The position numbers and the translations under genes are program-made. From contig DAIDBF010000007.1 in the NCBI GenBank assembly GCA_027310235.1, forward strand, positions 1 to 8,744: a stretch of DNA of 8,744 nucleotides, written 5' to 3'. This document shows, piece after piece, positions 1 to 7,005 of the stretch. The notes below the pieces were generated by a model that did no database searches, was not told the DNA's origin, and was given only the letters and a program-made list of their open reading frames with translations. Source of the DNA: a bacterium. GTDB taxonomy: Bacteria > Patescibacteriota > Minisyncoccia > UBA6257 > GWB1-50-10. How positions within the stretch are numbered: position 1 is the first letter of the stretch; every line of letters begins with the position of its first letter.

Positions 1-2969
1 GCAATCTCTATCTCCTTGAGCGTACCAGCGATGATACGGTACCGAACGAGAAGGCAAACCTTATCTACAGCGGTGCGCTTTCGAATTCGGACGAGGGGCT
101 CCGGCTTTTCGATGTAGGATGTAGACTCGTCGATGAGGTAATCGCAAATCCGTCATGGCCCGCGGGAGATGCCGCTTCACGGAGGACGATGGAGCGCGAA
201 GCAAACCGCTCGTGGCATACCTTCGGAGGATCGGCGACAAACGGCATCTGGGGAACTCCGAAGCGGGAGAACGGATCCGCACTCGCGGTCTATTCGGGCG
301 GAGGAGGCGGTGGCGGTTCTTCATCAACTCCTATACCGACACCAACACCAACATCATCTGCTTCGACATCAACCTCGCAACTTCCCAACCTTCATATCAA
401 CGAGGTGATGTATGATGCTCTCGACGCCGATGTAGGCCACGAGTGGATTGAAATCTTGAATAAAGGCACCTCGACCGCGTCACTCACCAGCATAAAACTT
501 CTCGAGGGCGGATCGCAGCATGCACTCACGCTCGCGCGCGGCGTACAGGAACTGCCGCAGGGAGCATACGCAATTATTACGGATGACGCGAATACGTTCA
601 TCGCGGAACGCGCTTCGCCCGATGTTCCTGTGTTTGGCAGCACGTTTTCATTAAGTAATGATGGCGAATCACTTGCGCTTATGATCGGTGATCGCACCAT
701 CGATTCGTTCTCATACGCCTCATCGAGCGGTGCGGACGGAGACGGAGATTCGCTCCAGTATTTTTCGGAGGGCTGGGAAGCGGCACTCCCCACGCCGGGC
801 ATGGAGAATGTAAGGGGAATTCACGCATCTTCGACTGAAGAAGCAGAAGTCCCTCCGGTCCCTTCTTCGTTTGCGGATCATATTGTGATAAGTGAAGTGC
901 TATTCGATGCCGAAGGGACCGATGAGGGGAAAGAATTCATCGAATTGTATAATCCGATGAATCAAACGAAGAATCTTTCCGATTGGTCACTCCGTTATTC
1001 GAAGGGAAGTGCCACTACGACCGAATCGCTCGCCGTCTTTGGAGGTTCTTCGGGGACAGATGATCATACGGCGATACCGGCACGCGGATTCTTTCTCGCG
1101 GGTCTTAACAGTTATGACAGTGCCGCGGTTGGTGTCGAGGCAGATGCGGTGAGGGGCTCCGTTTTATTGAATGGAGGGGATAATACCGAAGATTCGATAC
1201 GCATCGTACTTGTTGATCAAGAAGGAAACGAGATTGATGCCGTGCGTTACAATGCGAATTCGATTTCATCACCCGGAGAAAGCATTGAACGCCGCGCATG
1301 GAAGGACGGTGCATGTGTCTCGGCGCAGGGTACGGGAGAGTTTTTAGGAAACGGATGTGCGCAAAGCGGTTCGGATGGTTTCCAAAAACGACAGAATCCA
1401 AGACCGCAGAACTCCGAGAGTCTTCCCGAGCCGCGTATTCCACCGGAGTTCGCGACCTCTTCGGTCGCCGCCGCACTTTCGGGGAACGGTTTGAATGTAG
1501 AAATTTCGTGGGAGCGGACCCCGAACGATGACAATGGCGACGGTTTGTATTACGAAATATCCGATGCGGACTCAGAAAGAGTACTCCAGAAAATTTCAGG
1601 AACGCATCGGTGGGCGACGGTGCTTGATGAAGTAGGGAGAACATACGCCTATCGAGTAAGGTTAAGCGATCGGGACGGGCTCGGCTCGGCCTACGGAGTC
1701 GCAGAAATGCAAACACCGAGTTTCCTTTCGGATATACTTTTTTATAAGAACGCGGCTGGAGTGCCGGTCGCCGATGTGCGTTTCGAAGCATACCCCTTCA
1801 TTCCTGATGCGTACTGGGATCATACGAATACGAGCTGGAAAGCCATAGTGTTGTACCTGAACAGCGCTGCGGAGAAAGAAGAGTTCTTATCGATCTCGAA
1901 CAATTTTATTCCGCAGAGCACGAACGTGGGAACGGTGCGTTATGGAACGTGTGCGGGAAGCGAGACGAGCGCACAGAGAGTAATCCTTCCCGATACCGGC
2001 GATCGGTGCTCGACGCTGGGCGGCGGATTATATCCGGCATCTTTCGCGTTACCCGAGGACAGGCGGTTCGTGTTCCCAATTGAGTCATCGTCAATCGACT
2101 CGCGTGACTATCTTACAATCGCGTTTTATAGTTTTTACGAATCGGGGGAGAGTACTCGTTTCAAACTCGTCGCGACGGATGCAAAACAATATCATTTTCA
2201 AACCACTCTTCCACCGTCTCTCCCACCCTCATCACCTGAGGGAATACAGATTGAATTCAATGACTTTCATTCTTTTATAACCGTTTCACCAGGCGCCTCG
2301 AGAGACGAGGACTCGCCGGACAACTCTCTTTCTTACGAAGTTCGCATAACGCGCGACGACGAATCTCCCTCGGATGCCGCGTGGCGAGCCGTCCCGCAGG
2401 GAGGACACGTTTCTTTCGACGTGGATTATCCCCACACCTATCTCGTGGAATCGAGGGCGCGGGATGGGGATGGAAACGTGAGTGATCCAGCTACTTTCTC
2501 TTGGAATTTTCCGGCTTCGTATATTCCGCTTCCTTTTCAACGCCACAGGGAGGAGATACTCCACGGCGCAACAGAGCAGCTTATTACCATAACGCACGAC
2601 GCGGACATAAACGGTGTCGCGATGTGGCTCGGCGCGGAAGGGGGAGTGTACTGCTGTAGTAAGAGCAAGCTCGTGATCTATGAAGACAACGGCGGCGTTC
2701 ACGGGAATATGGTCGCCGAGAGCGCGCCCCTGTCGATTTCTGCAGTAGGGTATGACAATGCTCTGAATGCGCAGTGGGAAAAAATATACGAATTTTCCTC
2801 GCCGTTCCATCTTGTGGCGGAAAAGCAGTACTGGCTCTCGATAGAGGGAACAGGGGAGCCATCGAATGGGACAAGAATATACGGAAGCGCGGTTGACGCC
2901 TATCAGTATGGCCGCTGGAAAGGGGATGGGTGGAAAGATGCCTACTTCTTCCTCCGTCAGGCGCTATGA
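1..2969 (+). CDS. Secreted multi-domain lamin-tail-domain (LTD) protein, 5' end outside window
   Basis: The frame is open from base 3, so the ATG at 189 is internal and the gene starts upstream; 988 codons are visible, ending in TGA. Numbering from base 3, residues 1-91 are the end of an LTD (hallmarks: SDEGLRLFD, then a W...TP..ENG ending). Residues 98-127 are a Gly7 run followed by a Thr/Pro/Ser linker. Residues 128-269 are a second LTD (INEVMYD, HEWIEI, DGDGDSLQ, TPGMEN). Residues 293-468 are a third LTD (ISEVLFD, KEFIELYN). About 485-567 and 748-838 resemble fibronectin-III/Ig folds. About 850-988 is a beta-rich domain with a KQYWLSIEG strand, like bacterial choice-of-anchor domains. LTDs are Ig-fold modules common in secreted bacterial proteins. 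Seven cysteines, several clustered (GAC/NGC, GTC/DRC, YCC), fit disulfides outside the cell. No C-terminal membrane anchor or sorting motif is visible, and the signal peptide must lie upstream. Adhesion or surface binding is inference; ligand unknown. Confidence 0.88.
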   Translation, partial: NLYLLERTSDDTVPNEKANLIYSGALSNSDEGLRLFDVGCRLVDEVIANPSWPAGDAASRRTMEREANRSWHTFGGSATNGIWGTPKRENGSALAVYSGGGGGGGSSSTPIPTPTPTSSASTSTSQLPNLHINEVMYDALDADVGHEWIEILNKGTSTASLTSIKLLEGGSQHALTLARGVQELPQGAYAIITDDANTFIAERASPDVPVFGSTFSLSNDGESLALMIGDRTIDSFSYASSSGADGDGDSLQYFSEGWEAALPTPGMENVRGIHASSTEEAEVPPVPSSFADHIVISEVLFDAEGTDEGKEFIELYNPMNQTKNLSDWSLRYSKGSATTTESLAVFGGSSGTDDHTAIPARGFFLAGLNSYDSAAVGVEADAVRGSVLLNGGDNTEDSIRIVLVDQEGNEIDAVRYNANSISSPGESIERRAWKDGACVSAQGTGEFLGNGCAQSGSDGFQKRQNPRPQNSESLPEPRIPPEFATSSVAAALSGNGLNVEISWERTPNDDNGDGLYYEISDADSERVLQKISGTHRWATVLDEVGRTYAYRVRLSDRDGLGSAYGVAEMQTPSFLSDILFYKNAAGVPVADVRFEAYPFIPDAYWDHTNTSWKAIVLYLNSAAEKEEFLSISNNFIPQSTNVGTVRYGTCAGSETSAQRVILPDTGDRCSTLGGGLYPASFALPEDRRFVFPIESSSIDSRDYLTIAFYSFYESGESTRFKLVATDAKQYHFQTTLPPSLPPSSPEGIQIEFNDFHSFITVSPGASRDEDSPDNSLSYEVRITRDDESPSDAAWRAVPQGGHVSFDVDYPHTYLVESRARDGDGNVSDPATFSWNFPASYIPLPFQRHREEILHGATEQLITITHDADINGVAMWLGAEGGVYCCSKSKLVIYEDNGGVHGNMVAESAPLSISAVGYDNALNAQWEKIYEFSSPFHLVAEKQYWLSIEGTGEPSNGTRIYGSAVDAYQYGRWKGDGWKDAYFFLRQAL
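294..380 (+). other. Low-complexity Gly-rich then Thr/Pro/Ser-rich interdomain linker
   Basis: These bases encode a Gly7 run followed by Ser3, alternating Thr-Pro dipeptides and a Ser/Thr/Ala tract, located between the first and second lamin-tail domains. Gly runs and TP repeats of this kind are typical of flexible, extracellular linkers and possible O-glycosylation targets; glycosylation here is only inference. The Gly codons vary (GGA, GGC, GGT), so this is not a simple slipped-strand nucleotide repeat. Confidence 0.7.
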
Positions 2970-3014
2970 TGTAAGGTTGTTTCTACTTTGTTTTTGTGGC
3001 ATGATGGGGGTTCA

Positions 3015-4826
3015 ATGGAACTGAGAAACATCGCGATCATAGCCCACGTTGATCATGGGAAAACGACACTTGTGGACGCGCTTTTAAAGCAATCGGAGGA
3101 CTTCAAATTGAAGGCCGACGCGGTGCAGGAGCTTATTATGGATTCGAACGAACTCGAGCGCGAACGCGGCATCACTATTTTTTCGAAAAACGCTTCCATC
3201 AGATACAAAGACACGAAGATTAACGTCGTCGATACGCCCGGTCACGCCGACTTCGGCGGGGAGGTGGAGCGCATCATGCGTATGGTGGACGGCGTGCTTC
3301 TCGTCGTCGATGCGAAAGAGGGACCGATGCCGCAGACGAAGTTCGTGCTTCAGAAAGCGATTCAGGCGGGGCATCCGGCGATCGTCGTGGTAAATAAAAT
3401 CGACAAACAAGACGCGCGTCCCGCGTGGGCGCTTGCGCGCACGTATGATCTCTTTATCGAACTCGGTGCGAACGACGAACAGATCGAATTTCCGGTAATT
3501 TATGCCTCGGCAGTCGAAGGAAAAGCGGGGATCGAGCCGCATCTTGAAGAAATGAAAAACATCCAGCCGCTCTTCGAGGCGATCATGAAACATATTCCCG
3601 CGCCGAAGATAAACGAGGGAGCGCCGCTCCAGATGCTCACGGTGAATCTTACGTACGACAACTACAAAGGGAAGATTGCGATCGGAAGGTTATATTCGGG
3701 CGTACTGAAAAAAGGAATGACGATTGCGCATATTGATCGTCATGGCGAGATCGACAAGGAACAGCTTACCGCCGTCATGCTTTTCGACGGCTTGAGCCGC
3801 GTTGATGTCCAGGAAGCATATGCGGGAGATATTGTCGCCGTCGCGGGAATCCCGACTGTTTCGATCGGTGAGACGATTGCCGATGTTCAGAATCCGGTGC
3901 CGCTTCCCACGATTACAATCGACGAGCCGACCGTGAAGATGACGTTCGGTGTAAACACTTCGCCTTTTATGGGGAAAGAAGGTGAGTACACCACCTCGCG
4001 GAATCTTCGCGAACGCTTGATGCACGAAATCGAAACCGACGTGGCGCTCCTTGTAACGCCCACGAGCTCCCCCGATCGATGGACGGTTGCCGGGCGCGGA
4101 GAACTGCACCTCGCGATCTTAATCGAAAAAATGCGCCGCGAAGGATATGAACTCGAGGTTTCAAAACCACAGGTCATCATGAAAGAAGTAGAAGGGGTAA
4201 CAAAAGAACCAATGGAGCTCGTCTCGATCGAAGTGCCGGAGTCATACTCGGGCGTTGTGATCGAAATGCTCGGGAAACGATTGGGAGTCATGAAAGACAT
4301 GAAAGTGGATCGGGGAGTCGCCTATCTCGATTTCACGGTACCGACGCGCGGGCTTATCGGCATGCGCAACGAATTTTTGACCTCGACGAGAGGCACGGGA
4401 ATTATGAACAGCATCTTTCTCGGGTACGAACCGTGGAAGGGTGAGACGACGCATGACACACACGGCTCGATCGTCTCATCCGAATCGGGCATCTCAAACA
4501 GTTACGGACTTATGATCGCTCAAGGACGGGGCCAACTCTTTATCGGCCCCGGCGTCGAGGTGTACGAGGGAATGGTGGTGGGACAGAACGCGAAGTCGGA
4601 AAATATCCTCGTAAATATCTGCAAGACGAAAGAACTCACCAATTTCAGATCGAAAAATATGGGCATTCAGGAAACACTCGATGTGCCGCGCACGATGGAA
4701 CTCGAGGATGCCTTGGAATATATCGGGGATGACGAACTTGTCGAGGTGACTCCGAAAACGGTACGCATACGGAAGGCGGTCTTGAAAGACATCGATCGGA
4801 GGCGCGCGCGCAGAGAATCCTCATAA
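3015..4826 (+). CDS. typA: Translational GTPase TypA/BipA
   Basis: This is a ribosome-binding GTPase of the EF-G superfamily; the family assists 50S assembly and stress or cold adaptation in the cytoplasm. The 603 residues match the usual length (about 600-610). The G domain shows the P-loop AHVDHGKTT at residues 10-18, switch I RERGITI at 49-55, DTPGH at 73-77 with the TypA-type FGGEVERI extension, and NKID at 127-130. Later family signatures include NTSPFMGKEG at about 314, GRGELHLAIL, the GRGQLFIGPG loop near 504 and CKTKELTNFRS near 536, the C-terminal domain characteristic of TypA. The start is ATG 3015, giving MELRNIAIIAHVDHGK as in homologs. An in-frame TTG at 2988 would add nine non-conserved residues. 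A short G-run (3006-3010) four bases before the ATG may act as a weak ribosome-binding site. A clear promoter is not visible in the 45-nt gap after the LTD gene. nth follows after 5 nt, suggesting co-transcription. Confidence 0.97.
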   Translation: MELRNIAIIAHVDHGKTTLVDALLKQSEDFKLKADAVQELIMDSNELERERGITIFSKNASIRYKDTKINVVDTPGHADFGGEVERIMRMVDGVLLVVDAKEGPMPQTKFVLQKAIQAGHPAIVVVNKIDKQDARPAWALARTYDLFIELGANDEQIEFPVIYASAVEGKAGIEPHLEEMKNIQPLFEAIMKHIPAPKINEGAPLQMLTVNLTYDNYKGKIAIGRLYSGVLKKGMTIAHIDRHGEIDKEQLTAVMLFDGLSRVDVQEAYAGDIVAVAGIPTVSIGETIADVQNPVPLPTITIDEPTVKMTFGVNTSPFMGKEGEYTTSRNLRERLMHEIETDVALLVTPTSSPDRWTVAGRGELHLAILIEKMRREGYELEVSKPQVIMKEVEGVTKEPMELVSIEVPESYSGVVIEMLGKRLGVMKDMKVDRGVAYLDFTVPTRGLIGMRNEFLTSTRGTGIMNSIFLGYEPWKGETTHDTHGSIVSSESGISNSYGLMIAQGRGQLFIGPGVEVYEGMVVGQNAKSENILVNICKTKELTNFRSKNMGIQETLDVPRTMELEDALEYIGDDELVEVTPKTVRIRKAVLKDIDRRRARRESS

Positions 4827-4831
4827 CTTCC

Positions 4832-5485
4832 ATGGAGAGGAAAAAGGCACGGGTTCGGAAGATGATTGCGGTCTTGAAGAACCTTTTTCCGTCTGCAAGA
4901 ACGGTGCTTCGGTATCGCACGCCGTGGGAGCTTCTGGTCGCGGTCGTACTTTCCGCACAGTGCACCGATAGGCGGGTAAATGAGGTAACGAAAACGCTTT
5001 TCAAAAACTACAAGAGTGTACGCGCTTTTGCGCGCGTTTCCCAGAAAGAACTCGAGCGAGCGATCTATTCGACCGGTTTTTATAAAATGAAGGCAAAACA
5101 TCTCCGGGAAGCGGCGAAGATTATATGTAATCGTTTCAACGGTAAGGTGCCTCGCACGATGGACGAGCTTTTAACGCTTCCGGGCGTCGCACGAAAAACG
5201 GCGAACATCATTCTCGGAGTCGCATTCGGAACGATAGAGGGGGTAGCGGTGGACACTCACGTACGGCGATTCGCGCTTAAGTTTGATCTTACGGATCACA
5301 CTGACCCAAAGCGGATCGAGCGCGATCTCATGGAACTGGTGCCGCGGAAGGAGTGGCTCGATTTCAACCACCGGCTCGTGGAATATGGAAGGCGCTGCTG
5401 CCCCGCGCGCCGGCACGACTGTAAGAACCATCCGCTTACGAAAGTTTATCCGAGAGCAACGCGCATCTGGCCGAAAGCGAAGTAA
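4832..5485 (+). CDS. nth: Endonuclease III (Nth) with degenerate Fe-S loop
   Basis: This is a base-excision repair glycosylase/AP lyase; the family removes oxidised pyrimidines from DNA. The 217 residues match E. coli Nth (211). Landmarks: LLVAVVLSAQCTD at 34-46, the helix-hairpin-helix LPGVARKTAN at 116-125 carrying the catalytic Lys122 (E. coli K120), and VAVDTHV with Asp141 (E. coli D138). Both catalytic residues are intact, so activity is expected. The [4Fe-4S] loop, normally C-x6-C-x2-C-x5-C, reads C190-x6-C197-x2-H200-x5-Y206: two ligands are replaced. Conserved residues continue across the region and the frame is intact, so a sequencing frameshift does not explain it. The start at 4832 is chosen because the distance to the SAQ motif matches E. 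coli. No Shine-Dalgarno is evident, and translation may be coupled to typA, whose stop is 5 nt upstream. An alternative internal ATG at 4862 has GGAAG just upstream but would truncate the N-terminal helix. Confidence 0.95.
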   Translation: MERKKARVRKMIAVLKNLFPSARTVLRYRTPWELLVAVVLSAQCTDRRVNEVTKTLFKNYKSVRAFARVSQKELERAIYSTGFYKMKAKHLREAAKIICNRFNGKVPRTMDELLTLPGVARKTANIILGVAFGTIEGVAVDTHVRRFALKFDLTDHTDPKRIERDLMELVPRKEWLDFNHRLVEYGRRCCPARRHDCKNHPLTKVYPRATRIWPKAK

Positions 5486-5486
5486 T

Positions 5487-5519
5487 CAATACTATCGAGG
5501 CCGGGCCTCGATAGTATTG
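5487..5519 (+). repeat. Perfect 33-nt palindrome (hairpin), copy 1
   Basis: Arm CAATACTATCGAGGC (5487-5501) pairs perfectly with 5505-5519 around a CGG loop, making a 15-bp stem. It begins one base after the nth stop codon. The core TATCGAGGCCGGGCCTC (5493-5509) recurs at 5530-5546. It could halt or stabilise the typA-nth transcript, but no U-tract follows, so a classical intrinsic terminator is not supported. A REP-like dispersed palindrome or a dyad protein-binding site are alternatives. Confidence 0.85.
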
Positions 5520-5526
5520 TGGATAA
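5518..5526 (-). promoter_or_regulatory. Perfect consensus DnaA-box 9-mer
   Basis: The + strand reads TGTGGATAA, i.e. TTATCCACA on the - strand, identical to the E. coli consensus (R1-type) DnaA box. It sits between two copies of a palindrome in the only sizeable intergenic spacer around the repair genes. Only one exact match was noticed in the window. A single 9-mer can occur by chance (roughly 7% expectation for this length on both strands), and no dnaA/dnaN or AT-rich unwinding region is present, so origin function is not claimed. Confidence 0.35.
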
Positions 5527-5528
5527 CT

Positions 5529-5551
5529 TTATCGAGGCCGGGCCTCAATAA
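5529..5551 (+). repeat. Imperfect palindrome (hairpin), copy 2, abutting the mutY start
   Basis: Bases 5529-5538 pair with 5542-5551 around the same CGG loop as copy 1, with one C-A mismatch (5533/5547). The 17-nt core is identical to copy 1 and starts 37 nt further on. The stem ends two bases before the mutY ATG, where a Shine-Dalgarno would normally lie; none is present. Folding could therefore affect mutY initiation (inference). Confidence 0.75.
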
Positions 5552-5553
5552 TC

Positions 5554-6372
5554 ATGAAGATAAACCCCGCAGTAAAGAAAAAATTTCAAAAAGAAGTTTG
5601 GAATTTCTACAAGCATCACCGCCGCGATTTGCCGTGGCGGCGTACGCATAACCCCTACGAGGTTTTTGTTTCGGAGGTGATGCTCCAACAAACGCAGGTT
5701 ACGCGCGTCGTCCCGAAATATGCCTCTTTTTTGAAACGATTTCCCAATTTTTCCGTACTCGCCCGGGCATCATCCAGGGAAGTTCTCGAGGAGTGGCAGG
5801 GGATGGGATATAACCGCCGCGCGCTTGCTTTAAAAAAAGCGGCGGAGGTTGTCGTGAAACGCCATAAAGGAAAGCTTCCGAGAACAATCGAGGAACTCTC
5901 ACTGCTTCCCGGGATTGGAAAAGCGACGGCGGGTGCAATTCTCGCCTATGCCTTCGAGATTCCCGTGCCGTTTATCGAAACGAACATCCGGAGAACTTTT
6001 ATTTATTTTTTCTTTCCCCGCGCCCGCAAGGTGAAAGATGAAAATATTATGGAGGTAATCGGCGCGCGTATCGACAAGCGCCGTCCGCGCGAATGGTATT
6101 ACGCCGTAGTCGATTTTGGCGCCTGGCTCGGGAAAAGCCGGGAAAACCCAAACAGAAAAAGCGCGCACTACAGGAAACAGCCGCCGTTTAAAGGTTCGCT
6201 TCGCGAACTTCGGGGAGCGATAGTAAAGGCGCTTCTGGATAAAAAAGAAATTTCTCTTTCCATTCTCGTCCGATCTCTCCCCGCACCGAAAACAAAGATC
6301 GAGGATGCAGTTGAGGCGCTCCTTCGGGAAGGGTTTCTCATAAAGAAAGGAGGTAAGATAAGGATGGTATAA
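5554..6372 (+). CDS. mutY: A/G-specific adenine glycosylase (MutY-type), Fe-S-less
   Basis: Family role: removal of adenine mispaired with 8-oxoguanine or guanine. The 272 residues carry MutY signatures: LPWR at 26-29, SEVMLQQTQV at 40-49 with catalytic Glu41 (E. coli E37), WQGMGYNRRA at 81-90, and the HhH LPGIGKATAGAI at 118-129, which lacks the Nth-type Lys. Unusually, the Asp of E. coli (D138) aligns with Glu142 (FIETNIRR). The Fe-S loop is replaced by GKSRENPNRKSAHYRKQ (193-209) and the whole protein has no cysteine. The C-terminal NUDIX-like 8-oxoG-recognition domain of E. coli MutY (350 aa) is absent; residues about 216-272 (RELRGAIVKALL..., ...ALLREGFLIKKGGKI) look like a winged helix, recalling short actinobacterial MutYs. 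The start is the only one available, because an in-frame TAA lies at 5524. No Shine-Dalgarno is seen and a hairpin abuts the start. A related mismatch glycosylase specificity is possible. Confidence 0.9.
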   Translation: MKINPAVKKKFQKEVWNFYKHHRRDLPWRRTHNPYEVFVSEVMLQQTQVTRVVPKYASFLKRFPNFSVLARASSREVLEEWQGMGYNRRALALKKAAEVVVKRHKGKLPRTIEELSLLPGIGKATAGAILAYAFEIPVPFIETNIRRTFIYFFFPRARKVKDENIMEVIGARIDKRRPREWYYAVVDFGAWLGKSRENPNRKSAHYRKQPPFKGSLRELRGAIVKALLDKKEISLSILVRSLPAPKTKIEDAVEALLREGFLIKKGGKIRMV

Positions 6373-6373
6373 T
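6365..6373 (+). promoter_or_regulatory. Extended -10 promoter element TGGTATAAT
   Basis: This is a perfect TGn plus TATAAT, overlapping the last codons and stop of mutY. Transcription would be expected to start near 6380, which is where the hydrophobic frame of the next gene opens with ACG AGA AGG. No good -35 is visible, which is usual for extended -10 promoters. The same geometry (-10 hexamer, 6 nt, start codon) occurs before hisS, supporting a leaderless-type promoter. Confidence 0.5.
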
Positions 6374-6379
6374 GGAAAA

Positions 6380-6984
6380 ACGAGAAGGCTCATCTTCGTC
6401 GTTATCGGAGTAGTGATACTGGGCGTCGCCGCTTATTTTCTTTTCTTCTCGGGTCGTTCGAATTTTGTGCCGTTCAAAAGCGACACTATTGGGATAGAGG
6501 TTGAATATCCGGCCGACGTGTTCGCCGCGACGACTACGACTGCGCACATTCCCCCGAGTTTGAGAAAAAATACGAGGGTCCCACATTGATTCACACGGCT
6601 CCGTACCGGCACTGTGATGAATCCGGACTTCCGGGGAGTTGTACTCCTACCACAAAGGATATAAGTATCGGCTTCTTTAAGGTCCCGAAGTCATTCACTG
6701 AGATGAAAAACACGCTCCAATCTCCTGATCTGTTCGGCGATCTTGTCAAACCGATCGTGATCGCGGGCCGCGATGGAGTCATGTTCGAGAGCGGTGCGGA
6801 AGGGGAAGGGGCGTTCTTTTATTTCCTTCCGCTTGATGTGTCGGATACGCTTGTTATTGCGAGAACCTATATAAACGAAGAGGCGTTGATTCTCTATGAA
6901 AATGCGAGCGGTTTTATCGCCTATGCGGATCAAGAGAGATTGTTTAACGAAATCATTAAAACCCTTGAGTTTCAAGACGAGTAG
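6380..6984 (+). pseudogene. Frame-disrupted small membrane-anchored protein of unknown function
   Basis: I do not recognise the family. Two reading frames together look like one gene. Bases 6380-6589 encode RRLIFVVIGVVILGVAAYF, a positively charged start plus one transmembrane helix or signal anchor, then a polar segment ending at TGA 6587. A frame shifted by -1, open from 6505 to TAG 6982-6984, continues as a soluble domain (GPTLIHTAPYRHCDESG, then a C-terminal alpha/beta region ending KTLEFQDE). From TTG 6586 this second part alone gives 132 residues. One extra C in the C5 run at 6551-6555 would join them smoothly (...AHIPPEFEKKYEGPT...). The N-terminal frame has no ATG/GTG/TTG start before its membrane segment: it opens at ACG 6380, or at ATG 6372 (sharing an A with the mutY stop) if the A5 run 6376-6380 gained one A. 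Natural decay, slippage or an assembly error are all possible. Restored length is about 201-204 residues, probably with an extracytoplasmic C-terminus. Confidence 0.6.
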
Positions 6985-6990
6985 CAGGTC

Positions 6991-6999
6991 TGATACAAT
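6991..6999 (+). promoter_or_regulatory. Extended -10 promoter (TGATACAAT) for leaderless hisS
   Basis: TGn plus TACAAT (5/6 to TATAAT) ends six bases before the hisS ATG, so the predicted transcription start coincides with the A of the start codon. A poor -35 (TTCAAG, 6971-6976) lies 17 bp upstream. There is no Shine-Dalgarno at usable distance (AGGT at 6986-6989 is 16 nt away). Together this predicts a leaderless mRNA. Confidence 0.55.
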
Positions 7000-7005
7000 A
7001 GAATC

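Noticed and set aside
1105..1791. Open frame of about 228 codons on the - strand inside the LTD gene
   Set aside because: The composition is Arg/His/Pro-rich and domain-free, fully inside a clear coding region with LTD motifs on the + strand.
2424..2434. Near-match DnaA box TTATCCCCA inside the LTD gene
   Set aside because: It has one mismatch, lies within coding sequence with ordinary codons, and has no clustering with other boxes.
189..2969. Treating the ATG at 189 as the start of the LTD gene
   Set aside because: The same frame is open to the window edge and encodes conserved LTD residues upstream of 189, so the gene is 5'-truncated by the window.
2977..3005. Possible typA promoter (TTGTTT, 17 bp, CATGAT)
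   Set aside because: Only 3/6 and 4/6 matches with no extended -10; this is too weak to list as a feature.
2988..3014. TTG 2988 as the typA start
   Set aside because: It would add MFLWHDGGS, which does not resemble TypA N-termini; ATG 3015 gives the conserved beginning and usual length.
5487..5530. Classical Rho-independent terminator after nth
   Set aside because: The stem is strong but is followed by TGTGGATAAC rather than a T-run, so only a hairpin is claimed.
6346..6374. Perfect Shine-Dalgarno AAGGAGGT (6347-6354) driving ATG 6372
   Set aside because: The bases encode Lys-Gly-Gly in the mutY tail and lie 17 nt from ATG 6372, too far. The nearer ATG 6364 is in the mutY frame and stops after two codons. 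A minor coupling role cannot be excluded.
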